Assembly: GCF_040712315.1 (NCBI RefSeq)
Contig: NC_134017.1
Span: forward strand, 23,168,322-23,232,321
DNA length: 64,000 nucleotides
Direction of reading: 5' to 3'
From: Castanea sativa
Lineage: Eukaryota > Streptophyta > Magnoliopsida > Fagales > Fagaceae
Shown: piece after piece, positions 36,448 to 48,364 of the stretch
Layout: every line of letters begins with the position of its first letter
Position numbering within the stretch: the first letter of the stretch is position 1
The notes under the pieces: model-generated
Seen by the model: the letters and a program-made list of their open reading frames with translations, nothing else
The model's database searches: none
Told to the model about the DNA's origin: nothing
Made by a program: the position numbers and the translations under genes

Positions 36448-37740
36448 TGGTTAAGTTGTGTCCCTATATAGTATATTAAGGTCTTAATTAGAGTTGAAGA
36501 CACCTATCCAAAAAAAAAAAAAAAGGTCTCAATTAGAGAGTTTCTACAAAAAGTGTCAAGAGTCTTATAATTCAACTGATACTTTATGACATTTTTAATA
36601 AAAAGATCATGGTTTCAAATCTCTCTTCCTTTGATTATTGAATTATCAAGGAAAAAAAAAGTCACCACAAAAGTAATCTCCTGGATATTATATTAGAAAC
36701 AGCCAAACATAATTTGTGTCTATAATATTTTATTAATATACAAGTTTAGAAATTTAAAAATATATAAAGAGATAATGTAATGTAATGTAATTAATTGGTT
36801 TAAAAATATTATAAAAGCAAAATGAATTTCAACTCTACAAACATTCATATTTTTGAGAACTAAACACACATTATCTTAACAAAAGCACATATATAACAAA
36901 CTTCAATTAAAAAAGATGATATCTATGTGTATAATGTATTACTTATTAGCTATTTATGAAAATGGAAAAAAAAGAAAAGAAAGAGAGTTACCTGACATGA
37001 CAATTAATGAAAGAATGGAATCTCCACTAGTAAAGGTATCAAAGAAAAGAAAATTAAGAGTGAAAAAGTAGAGCGGAAGGAGATTCATTTTGGGTTAAGT
37101 TGTCTCTATATAGCATATTAAGGTCTTAATTAGAGAGCCTCTACACAAAGTGTCAAAAGTCTTATAATTCAACCAGTATTTTAAACATCATGGGCTCAAA
37201 TCTCATTTCCTCCAATTATTAAATTATCAAGGGAAAAAAAAGTCTCCACCAAAAGTAATCTCCTGGATAATATACCACTTATAGCGGCAGATTTAAAAAC
37301 GTTGCTAAAAAAAACGCTGCCTAATCCCAAATTTCTTTTAGTGATATTATATTAGAAACAACCATACATAATTTGTGCCTAGAATATTTTACTAATATAC
37401 AAGTTTAGGAATTTAAGAATATATAAGAGATAATGTAATGTAATCTAATAATAATCAACAAACATTCTATTTTTTGAGAAATAAACACACTCGAGGAGCA
37501 AGAATATGGTTCTAACACAAAGATGAGCCAAAAAATTCACTTAGGAGGTATGATAACTCAACTGACATTGAGTGTGTATAATAATGTTTAACTGATTAGC
37601 TTAAAAAAAAGTGGGGGGGGGGGGGGGAGTTACCTGACACTACAGTTGATGAGATAATGGAATGTATGGAATCTTCAACAGTGAAGGAATCACAGAAAAG
37701 AAAATTAAGAGTGGAAGGAGATTTCGTTTTCATTTACCAG
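36448..37740 (+). repeat. ~650-bp tandem duplication
   Basis: Copy 1 (about 36448-37091) and copy 2 (about 37092-37740) share TTAAGTTGTSTC, ATTAAGGTCTTAATTAGAG, AAGTGTCAARAGTCTTATAA, GTAATCTCCTGGATA, CATAATTTGTG, AGATAATGTAATGTAAT, GAGTTACCTGACA and AAGAAAATTAAGAGTG in the same order. Copy 2 carries an extra 68-bp insert (37276-37343) and a G-run (37613-37627). Confidence 0.85.
37276..37343. mobile_element. Small CACTA-like or foldback insert with empty-site mate
   Basis: Copy 1 of the duplication reads CTCCTGGATATTATATTAG (near 36686); copy 2 reads CTCCTGGATAATATAC, 68 inserted bases, then ATATTATATTAG. The insert starts CACTTATAGCGGC and ends CTTTTAGTG, so CACT/AGTG are inverted at its ends, with ATA on each side (one extra C on the left). 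CACTA-type MITE is the best guess. The insertion itself is well supported by the paired site. Confidence 0.6.
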
Positions 37741-37744
37741 AAAG

Positions 37745-38632
37745 GTAACCTGCATAGTACCGATACACAGCTACACTAGACAACACTAATAGAAGTTAGT
37801 AATTAACTATTTCATAACATGCTTATATTCACTCATAAAAGGCCGAGGCAATTCGGATTCAGATACTCTAGATTTTTTAGGATACTTTATGAATAGATTT
37901 TTTTTATTTTAAATTCTAACAATTCTTTAATGATTTAATGGTCTAAATTCAGCCATGTTAACATTTTACTAACAATACTCTTAAAATAATATAATAATGT
38001 TGCAAACAAAACAATTAAAATTATTGTTAGTGGAATGTTGACATGACAAAATTTAGACCATTAAATCATTAAAAAATTGTTAAAATTTAAGGAAATCTAG
38101 AGAATTTGAATCTAGAGAATTCCCACCGCTCCGCTGAAGGAATTGCGCAGTCCTACTTCTTACATTTTCAAAAGTAATAGCCCATGAGGGCTGCGTGGAT
38201 ATGAAGATCCTTACTAGAATTGGGAAATGTTCACAATTTTAAAGTCATATCAAGATTTTAATTCGAGATTAGAGTAGGGTTTGGTTGGAGGTCAAATCTT
38301 AATGACATGATAATTAATTTGTTAAGTTGTGTATTTTTGTATTGGCTTTTATTTCGTGATCAAATTTTATTGTAATTTTTTCTAGATATATTGCATTTGT
38401 GGGCGAGGTTGTATTTGGGTTGGGCTTTCAATTCAAAGTTGTTGATATTGGAAAATGAAAATTTGCACCTGCCAATGTCAGTTTGGCATTCATGAATTTT
38501 GACATATGACATATCTTTAAAAAGTAGCTAGGTCTCTTTTCGCGAGTCCTTGGAAATTTCGCATCCACAAGTTGCTCATATTAGAAAGAAATTATTATCT
38601 GCTGTTCCAGCCTCCTCCCAATATAAATATTC
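37745..38632. other. Intergenic DNA with an inverted repeat
   Basis: Around 37860-38125 two loosely inverted blocks (AGATTTTTTAGGATAC...TTCTTTAATGATTTAATGGTC and GACCATTAAATCATTAAAAA...GGAAATCTAGA) suggest a foldback MITE. No gene. Confidence 0.4.
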
Positions 38633-39037
38633 AGGCCAAAATGGGAAAATGCCTTTTTTGCGCAAAAAAACAAAAAAAAAACGGCATTATGCCTCATTTT
38701 TCAAACTAATTAGGGAAATGCCCCTCTTTTGAAACTCGATTTTCTCAAAATCGAGTTAATCCTTATAGCAACGTTTTAAGGAGCCTATAGTGACATTTTT
38801 AAGGACCTATAGCGGCGTTTTGTAACTCGAGCTCGAGTTATAAAACACCGCTATAGGTCCTTAAAAACGTCACTATAGGCTCCTTAAAATGTCGCTATAG
38901 GGCTCCAGAATTTTTTTTTGAAACTCGATTTTGAGAAAATTGAGTTTCAAAAGAGGGGTATATCTCTAATTAGTTTAGGAAAATGGGCATTTGCCTTTTT
39001 TTTTTTGCATGAAATGGGCATTTGCCCATTTTCGCCT
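38633..39037. mobile_element. Foldback MITE (405 bp), Mutator-like
   Basis: It is inverted-repeat over almost all its length: ends AGGCCAAAATGGGAAAATGCC and (right) GGGCATTTGCCCATTTTCGCCT, inner arms CGATTTTCTCAAAATCGAG and GAGCCTATAGTGAC versus GTCACTATAGGCTC, centre AACTCGAGCTCGAGTT near 38824-38839. Flanks TAAATATTC (38624-38632) and AAATTATTC (39038-39046) agree at 7 of 9, as for a 9-bp Mutator-type duplication. The repeat can form a very long hairpin RNA. No coding capacity. Confidence 0.8.
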
Positions 39038-39046
39038 AAATTATTC

Positions 39047-39879
39047 ATCATTTCCCATGATCTATACAGTGAAGGACTCGCCTGAGAGTGTTGAGAATTT
39101 TATTGTGAGAGCCAAACACCATTAATTCTTTACACTCTTCTCTCTTACCATAGCGAAATTCTTGAGAGGAGATTTGATCATTCACACCCATCATCATTTA
39201 AGTGTTGTGAGTATTGTTTGGATTGCTAGTACCAATTGGAATATGAAATTTCAGCCTTGGAGGCTTGAAGGTGGAATTGGGCTTAGTTGTGGGATCTAGG
39301 ATATAGTTTGAAAAAAGGACTTGATGTAGTCGGTGTCAAGTTGGAGCTTAGAAGGCTCAAGTATTTGGATAACTTAGGCTTGGAGAGTCTATGGAGTAAC
39401 CTTTGTATTGCAACTATTTATTTTAGTGAATTGTTTGACGGTCTATCTGCGAAGAAGTTTTTATAGTGGGTACTTTAGTTTTCCTTTTTGATAACACATC
39501 AATTGTTATCTTTGGTTTGCTTATCTTTACCTATTGCAATTGCTGATTTAATTGCTTTAGTATGTCTATCCATTCAATTGAAAGTACCCATAGTTAATTT
39601 AGTTAATTACATATATTCCACATTAATTGTGAGATTAGCTTTAATTAACTTAGCTGTAATTAAAATTTAAGGGTCTAAAATACTGCCTAGAGAACTAGGT
39701 AGATTTCTCATAATTAAATATAAATAAATAGATGACTTTGTAAAAATAGTAAAATTGACTCAAAAAAGTAAATAATGTTAGATATTTGATATCTTTCAAA
39801 TGTATTTTCACAGCTTTTATAACATGAAAAAAAATTAATAAAACCTAAACAAGCATAAATAGATAGTGAGTTTATTAAT
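39047..39879. other. Intergenic DNA
   Basis: No gene. ORFs at 39488-39902 are short, hydrophobic by composition and unrecognised. Confidence 0.35.
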
Positions 39880-40238
39880 GAGTGAATTGCACTCTTCTCC
39901 ATTGAGATTTTTTGTTATTACACTCATGTCCCTTCTAGTTTAGAATAAGATTCTCATCTCTTTTAAAATACAAACTATTTATACTAACCTACACTGGATG
40001 ATTGAAAAAGAGCTTTTAAAAATGTTGAATTTCCTATTTTACATTCCATTTAAGTTCTCATCCACACCTCATCTAATGGGAAATTTGGAATTAATTTTTT
40101 TTTTATTTAAAAAATCATCCATGCGAGAGGTTAGCGTAAATAGCTTGTATTTTAAGGGAGGTAAATGTCTTATTACAAACTAGAAAGGAGATAAATGTAA
40201 TATCATAAAACCTTAGGAGAGGTCAGTGCAATTTTCTC
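39880..40238. mobile_element. Long-TIR MITE (359 bp)
   Basis: Left and right arms of roughly 115 bp are diverged inverted repeats: left GAGTGAATTGCACTCTTCTC...TCTAGTTTAGAATAAGA...ACTAACCT, right AGGTTAGCG...TCTTATTACAAACTAGA...GTGCAATTTTCTC. The flanking T/A-rich TTTATTA lies on both sides. It resembles plant Mutator-like MITEs with long terminal repeats. Exact ends may be a few bases off. Confidence 0.65.
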
Positions 40239-41924
40239 ATTTATTAGTCATTCAATAACAATGGCATATGGCATCTAGTAGTCATAGTCATAGATTTTTC
40301 CTTAACCTAACAAAATTAGGTCAATCAAAAATCAACTCAGTTTGTTGAAATAATTCTCTCTCACTAGTGGCATATTTTTTCTCTCATAGTCATAGTCATG
40401 GATTTTGGTTTTTCATCGAATTCATATATAGAGCAGCAACATGAAATAGGGCCAAAGTTTTAAAGGTAGAGTTGAATACTAGAAACACCCAAAAAGATAA
40501 GAGGGTGAGAAAGAGGGGTTAAATTAAATTCAATACCAAATGGAATCGATAAGGTGGCGTGAGTCGATGGTAGTAGTAGTGTGGAGAAATAGTGATGGCA
40601 CTGAAGAATAAAAGAAGTTGGAGAGGAAAATGATTTCAAAATCTGAAAAAAAAAAAAGGAAAAAAAAAAAAGATTGGCAGATTGGAAAAGGTATATTGTC
40701 TTAAGATTTCTGAAGGATTTTTTTTTTTTTTTGGTTAACGATTTCTGAAGGATTTCGTTTCAAACAAATGAGATAACATTAACGATGTCATCTTGGGTAA
40801 GGAAACAAAAAGAAAAAAGAAATTGAGAAATAACCCAAGGCGCTATAATGGTTCTATTACCACTGGGTTTAAGGATGACAATGAGACAAAATAGGGTCAG
40901 ATCATGGCTATTCGTTCTTGCCTTGTGTTCTCTTCGAGGCGAGGAAAACCCACATAGGGTAGGTTGGGTTGAAAATGTTTTATTAATCCTAATAATATGT
41001 ATTCAACTTTAATGAGATAAAGATGGAAGGTAAAAGGCAACCGTGGGAGTACTAAGAAAAAAAATAATGACAAGTGTTTTGAATATAATAATAAAATATG
41101 TGTGTACTGTGTATAGCATAACTGAAATATCTATAAAAAAAAACTATATTATATGTATAAATAAGTTAAAAATATGTTAAATAAAATATCTACATATACA
41201 TTCGAAGTACGGTGGGGTAAGATAGGACGGCCCGCCTCTTTGTGGCAGAGAAATCTGGATAGGGCAAAGTTAGGCATGGTGGTTAATGCAGGACAGGTCG
41301 TTTTTGTCATCCCTAATTTGGTTGTATAAGACACACTAGGATAGAGAGAAAGGTAGGTGAGTTAAATGAAAAAGAATAGAGGAAATTGACATCATTCAAC
41401 CATTCTTGCCAATATGGTCAATATACAAAAAGACCAAGCGGCTATGTCATTCGTGTTAACCTTAATTTACTCACAACATGCATAAACTATTATAACATTA
41501 TTAGATTATGATAACAATGGTATTTCCAAAATCAAATCTAATAGTACAACAGTAGAGTGAGAGTTAGTTTTTCCTTTTATTTTATTAAAAGAAAACTTTT
41601 TGTTATCATATTAGTTTTTGAAATCTTTGACTTCTCCATGTTTATATCTTAATTCTCAAACCAAATAGAGTATTAAATTGTTGTTTTTTTTTCCACAATA
41701 AATTCAATAGCTACAATTAATAGGGAATGAAAGATTTAAATTCTAGATGTCTCTGCTAGACATGAGAGGTGTTTATTGGAACTATAAAACTTTTGACCTA
41801 AATTATTACTTGTTAGTTGGAACAAGAAATAACATCTCATATTCGAACCCCACTCCCCCTCCCCCTAACAAAGAAAAATGAAAACCCAACTTATCACTAT
41901 TACTTTATTTTAGTCTAGAAATAT
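40239..41924. other. Intergenic DNA
   Basis: No gene. Around 41840-41870 a TTCGAACCCCACTCCCCC patch may be a SINE scrap on the minus strand. A-runs lie at 40646-40671 and T-runs at 40719-40732. Confidence 0.35.
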
Positions 41925-42560
41925 TCTGAAACAAGACAAATAAAGTTCAGCACAATTGAAGACTCAAAGAAATTAGAAAAGCATGTGTAAATAAGTGTTA
42001 CTTATCTCGACCGATTGAGATGCACATCTTGACTGATCGAGATGTAGTATATTTCAGATCTAGCTTTTATCTCATCCGTTTGATCTAGGGTTTTGATGGA
42101 ATTTAAGGATATATAAATACAAACCCTAGAGCACGCTTTTATAGATTCAAGAGGGGAGTGTTATGTACACAGATTTGGAGATTTTTCATACCCTTTTGGA
42201 GCTATAGCTGGAGACCTTATGTAAACAACATATCCAATCATAAAGCAAAGCTACTGCATTCAATCAACCACAGTTGCTGATCTAAATTTTTGAGTGAAGA
42301 TCTCAAAGTCACAAACTTGAGAGTTTGTGTTGCTAATTCAAATCTTTGCGTGGAGATCTTAGAGTTACAAACAGGTGATTTGTGTGCAATAGTTTCACAG
42401 TAAAAGAGTCTGTGGATTTGGAACTATGTGTGGTCATGTGAGTAAGAACTACATGGAGTAGCAGTAGATTTAAGGTTAAATTTATTGCATAAACTTCCAT
42501 TCTATTAGTGAAATATTGTCTTGAGAATTGTTTGAGTTAAATTCTCCCTAGATTTTTCAC
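41925..42560 (+). repeat. Interspersed repeat, copy 2 (mate at 30340-30990)
   Basis: See the mate at 30340. This copy contains an internal repeat of GATCTCAAAGTCACAAAC/GATCTTAGAGTTACAAAC (about 42300 and 42356) absent from copy 1. Confidence 0.55.
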
Positions 42561-43398
42561 TTTGAAATCATAAATTCTTAATGATGATGAAGGAAACTTT
42601 GCTAGGGCTGGACCAATAAACTTTCAACTGGGTTTCCTCGGTGGGCTAAAGCCCAAGAAGCTTATATGGCCGGATCAAAATCTAAGAGATTGGGCGTAAA
42701 TATGTTATCTCTTTGAAGTAGATTCTCAGATAGTTGTTGAAGTTGTTTTGAGTTTGAGAGTTTCGTGATAATTCATTAGTTATAACAAGGATTGAGGATT
42801 TGAATTCTGAAAGTTTCAGTTGAAAATACCAGAAAGTGTTAATTGAAATGTTGAACTATAAAAGAGTTAAGACCATGCAATTATTTGAGAAACTGGCAAG
42901 CCTTTCTTAGATATCAAAGCCCTCTTGGGCTTATAATTTGTTTTCTGATTGATTGTTTATATTTCTAAATCAGCTAATGCAACGGCAGAGATACATAAGC
43001 CAAGCTGCATGATTTTCTTATCTAGATCTCTTGTGAGTTTTCATCATGAAGAAGATGAAGAGTCACGACCCAACAGGCTAGAATAGAATGGTGCAAAATA
43101 GTGTCACTTCAAAGTTCAAATTGGCGATGGCAGCGATACAAGGTGACTTTAAAAAAGTTTAATATTTTGATTGACACTTTGATTTATATTTATAATGGAG
43201 ATGTTCATACTTCATATAGATTTTCCCTCTCCAATTATCCAATTATGGAAAAAAAAAAAAACCCACTTGACATGGCCCAATTTGTCATTCATTGCCAATA
43301 CCATGTTTTTGTTTCTAACATTAGTTGTACTTGCAAGAGATGTCCTAAAATGATTTGAAAAACCTAAATTATGGGATTTAACACACATTGGGGGAGCA

Positions 43399-43462
<64 letters not shown>

Positions 43463-43567
43463 AAAGAAAAACAAATGAGAGAGTATGCCATATTTACACT
43501 CTTGTCTATTTTCTCTATTTCTAATTTGTCATGCATTTGGGGAGGAATATTCATAAATTAGCACATA

Positions 43568-43601
<34 letters not shown>

Positions 43602-44308
43602 GTTATTATTTTTGTTTTATTTTGTTTTTTTAGAACAGCACATCTAGTTTGTTGATATTGTCGTGTTTCATCTCTCATGCCATGCTACACTATAATTAAT
43701 ATATATATATATATATATATAAATAATGTAAGAATATTTCTTAATTAAGATTATATTGAGTATATACTTATATCTTTCTCAGGCATTTGGATAAAATCGA
43801 GGTTATTATTATTATTATTATTTAATTCGTGTTGTTTTTAGATCTAAATTAATTAGGATAATGAAAGGTCTATTATGTACGGACATTGCCAGCTAACAGG
43901 GACAAGGTAAAGTTCTATATTATAATGTATTGGCTAGTTGTAATCAATTATGACCAGCTTTCCTTTTGGTGGTTTGCGTTTGTTGTCTCATTTTAATGTG
44001 ATGCTTATTTAGAAGGGAATATGCCAAATTCACGACCAGTGATGTGATTGCCCATTAGCCTCACACCCCAAATATCCATAAAAAAAAATAATAGATAAAA
44101 GGACAGAAAAACTTTAAAAAACAAAATTCGTTTCAAAGTACTTAAAATTTTTTATTTAGATTGAATTTATAATTTTCCGTCAATTTCTTTTACCTATAAT
44201 TTGTAAATCCATTTAAATAGCGAAAAAACTCTAAATGCTATTTTTTAGCGCACCAAATAGTATAAAACTCTCTCCATCTAGTGTGACATTTGTGAAAAAA
44301 TTTGCAAA
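42561..44308. other. Intergenic DNA with microsatellites
   Basis: Compound (CT)n(CA)n(TA)n at 43399-43461, (ATT)n at 43568-43601, (AT)n at 43699-43721 and (ATT)n at 43804-43822. No gene was recognised. The right end borders the LINE 3' tail. Confidence 0.5.
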
Positions 44309-47300
44309 TTTTTTTTTTTGGTGAAAAGGAACGTAGATTTAAAATTAGGAATTACAAAGTCTAGGGTAGGTCACACCCCAAGCATCAACCAATAATTGGT
44401 ACAAAACAAGGGGAGGGGGGATGAGCAAAATAAATAAAACTATCCAAAATGGAGCATCCTTCTTTAGCCAAAAGGTCCGTGCAATGGTTTCCTTTGTGGT
44501 AGGTGCGGTACACAAGCACTTCCTCAAAGGTTTAAATGAGCAACTTGCAATCAGAGATTAAGAAATTACACGGATGTTTAGACAAGGTGCTGGTATTTTG
44601 GGCAGTGATAATATCGGTGACCACTTTGGCATCTAGCTCTATGTGGAGTTTACTGATATTCAGATTTTTAGCTAGTGTGAGACCATCACGTAATCCCCAT
44701 AGTTCAATGGTAAGGGAGTGGGTGAAGCCTATGTTTCTAGAGAATCCTCCAATCCAGTTGCCTCTATGATCTCTGATAAGGCCAACGACACCTACCATGC
44801 CTGGGTTGCTTCTTGCGGAGCCATCGGTATTGAGTTTGAAGAAACCGATGGGTGGTGGCTTCCATCCAACTGAGATTGTTTTGCAATGTTGTTTGAGAGC
44901 TCGGAATGGAAATGCAGTGAAGAGTTCAATGGATAAGGATTGGATTTTTTTGAAAATGTCATCAGGTGAGAAAGGTTTTCTCTCCATAACAAACTTATTC
45001 CTAGCGGTCCAGATTGCCCAAATGGAAAGGGGAAATATGATTTGCTACAGTATGTCCAAGAAAAGGCTTGTGGTGATGCTTTTGGAAGACATAGTTTTGA
45101 TCCATGATGCTGTGGTGTTTGATGAGTAGAAAATTGGGGGGGGGGGGTGAGGGATGATTTTGGACCAAATGGGAGTGGTGGTAGTGCAATCACGAAGGAT
45201 GTGCTGTGGAGTTTTAGGGGTAGTGTGGCATAAGGGGCAGGAGGAATCCATTATGATTCTTCTATTGTGGAGCAGGGATTTAGTTGGAAGAATATTGTGG
45301 CAAGAAAACCATATGAAGGTGCTAATTTTTGGGAGAGTAGGGATCTTCCAAATCCATTTCCATTTGATGTTAGGTGCTTCAGAAGTAAGATCACAAGCTA
45401 GGTGGTAAGCTAAACTTGTACTAAATTCTCCATTCGATGAAGGGAACCAGAAAGTGGAGTCAGTGTGTATGAGAGTGTTGGGCTTGGGAGTGGCATGGAT
45501 TATGTCCTTGATGAGGGTGGGGAGATGAAAAGAAATTCTGTCAAGGTGCCAGTTACCCAATTGGTCCTAGAGCTCACAAACCTTCAGCAGCTCTTCGTTC
45601 CTGGTCAGAGGGCCATGTATCATGCTTCTCAACAAGCCTCTGCTCGACCAGTTATCTTCCTAGAATTTTGCCGAAGTGCCATTGCCCAATCTCCAACTCT
45701 TGCCAAGAGTGCAAATGTGGCCAGCCTAAAGCAGACCAGCCCATGCACTTGAAATATTTTTGGATGCCGAATGATTGGGTGGATACTTACATGCCAAAGT
45801 TTCGGCCCATATGCTCTTTAGTTTATTTCAAAGAGTCCAAGCTCTTTTGGCTATAAGGGCTAGGTTTCTTGCATAAGCTCTTTTGATTCCTAACCTACCT
45901 AGGAATTTTGGACTTGTAACTGTGCTCCAATTCTTGAGGTGGAGTTTCTTACAAGCTTTAGTGTCACCCTAAAAGAAGTTTCTATAGATTTTATCAATTT
46001 CCTTACAGATTTGTTGAGGTAAAAGGGTGCTTTGCATGATGTACATGGGGATGGCGGAAGTGAAGGAGTTGATTAGAGTGAGGCGGTCCGCAAGGGAGAG
46101 AGTTTTGGCCTTCCAAGAAGACATTTTGTCATGGATCTTGTCAATGATAAAATTAAAAGCTCTTTGGTCTCTCTTGTTTGTGAGAATGGGTACTCCAAGG
46201 TATTTTTCAAAATTTCTAGAGGAGGAGATTCCAAGCTCATTTTCCACATTCACCATATTGGAAGATGAGGTGTGTGGAGAGAAGAAAATCTTTAACTTGG
46301 CAAGATTTATTTTTTGACCAGAAAGCTTGCAAAAAGTGTCGAGAAATATTTTGATGGTAGAGCAATTTTTCTTGGTGGCTTTGGCAAACAAAATGAGGTT
46401 GTTGGCAATAAATAAGTGGGAGAAGGGGAGGCTATTTCTTGCTGTTTTGATTCCTTTCCAGTTACTCGAGGAGACTTCCTTGAGAATGAGCCATGCAAGA
46501 TGTTCCATGCAAAGGATGAAAATGTAGGGGAAAAGGGGGTCACCTTGGCGGATGCCCTTAGTGGGAGTGAATTGGTTGAGGTGCTCCCCATTAAGAAATA
46601 TGGAAAGATTGGAGGAGTTAATGCAATACATTATAAGCTCAGTCCAAGTAGGGGGAAAATTGAAGTGGTCAAGAGTATGCTTGATAAAATTCCATTCAAG
46701 CCTATCAAAAGCTTTTTTGAGGTCAATCTTAATTGCCATAGAGCCAATTTTGCTTTTGGAAGTTGTCATTGAGTGTATGATCTCTTGGGTAATGATGATA
46801 TTGTCACTAGCTTTTCTTCCCGGTATAAAGCTAGCTTGGAAGGGATGAACAAGGTCACCAAGGTGGGGTTTCAGCCTGCTTACCAGAATTTTTGTTATGG
46901 TTTTGTACATAGTGTTGCAAAGTCCAATGGGGCGAAGTTGATGGAAATTTTTTGGTTTGGGGGTCTTGGGGATAAGGCAAAGAAGGGTGGAGTTTAAATC
47001 TGAGGGGATAATTCTAGTGGTGAAGACATTTTTGACAAAGGAGAAAATGGAGTTGCCTAGGGTGTGCCTGAAACGTTGGAAGAAAATGGGGTGGAAACCA
47101 TTGGGACCCGGTGCCTTGTGAGGTTTGAAAGAGTTGATGGTAGCATGAATTTCTTGTGTGGTGATGTTTTGGAGAAGAGGGTCTTCCACATGGAGCAGAG
47201 GTGTAGAAATATTTGGGAAAGGGATGGTAGAGGGTGAGCATGTGGAGTCTGTTGTGTAGAGAGAGGTGAAATGTGAGGTGATGAGATTTTCAATATCCAT

Positions 47301-48364
47301 AGAGGAGTAATTCTAGTTACCTGTGTCATCCTTAAGGCACCATATTTTGTTGTGATGCCTTCTACGAATGGTAGAAATGTGGAAGAAATTTATGTTGTGA
47401 TCTCCTAACATATTCCACTCAGTTCTGGATTTGAGGGCCCAAAAATCTTCTTCAAGCTTCAAAATGAGGTGGAATTCAGCAGTGAGTTCTTTTTCAAGTT
47501 TGAGGAGGAAGTGAGAAGGGTTAGAGTAGATGGCTGTTTGTGTGCCCTTTAGTCTAGCAAGTACCCTGTTTTTTTTGTGAAAAATGTTTCCAAAACATTC
47601 CTTATTCCAAATCCTGACCCTAGTGGTGAAATTGTTGAGGGTTTGGATGATATCATCGGGGTGATTTTGTGAAGCTTCTTGGACAACTTCCTTGAAAGAG
47701 GGATCGTTGAACCACATTGTCTCTAGATGAAAGGCCAGGTTGTTAGGGTTTGGTGGTGGTCGGTCTGTGTTAATGAGTATGGGGTGATGGTCTGAAGAAG
47801 TTTTTGGGAGATGGGTAACAATGGTGTCCTCAAAAAGAAGCTACCATGAGGGGGAGTAGAGAGCACTATCGAGGTGTTTCATGACTAAGTTTGAGTCTCT
47901 TTTGCTCGATCAAGTGAAATGTGGTCCATTGTAGCCTAGATCAAGGAGGTTGCAATTATTTAGAAAGTCATTAAAGTGGGCTATGCAGTTGCGGTTGGGT
48001 GGAGTGCAATTGAGACTTTTATTATTGCTAGCAATGTCGTTGAAATCTCCTGCAACAAGCCAAGGTAGAGAGAGAGAGAGAGAGGATGCAAAGGAAGATA
48101 GGTTATCCCAGAGTTGTAATCGGGAGCTTAGATGGGGGTTAGCATAAATGGCTGTAAATATCTAATTAGATGAGGGATTAGAGGGGCATACCTGAACAAA
48201 AGCATGTATTGCTTGATCTGTAACAGAGAGTACGTCAAGATTGGTGTCCTGTGAATTCCAGAGAATCCAGATGCCACCACTAAAACCCGAGGCATCTGAG
48301 CAACAAACATTGTTGAAGCCAAGGGATGAGCTGACTTCCTCAGCTCTAGTGCCCAATATGCGGG

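Noticed and set aside
46416..46997. Plus-strand ORFs of 70-120 codons opposite the LINE
   Set aside because: Antisense shadows of the reverse transcriptase coding sequence.
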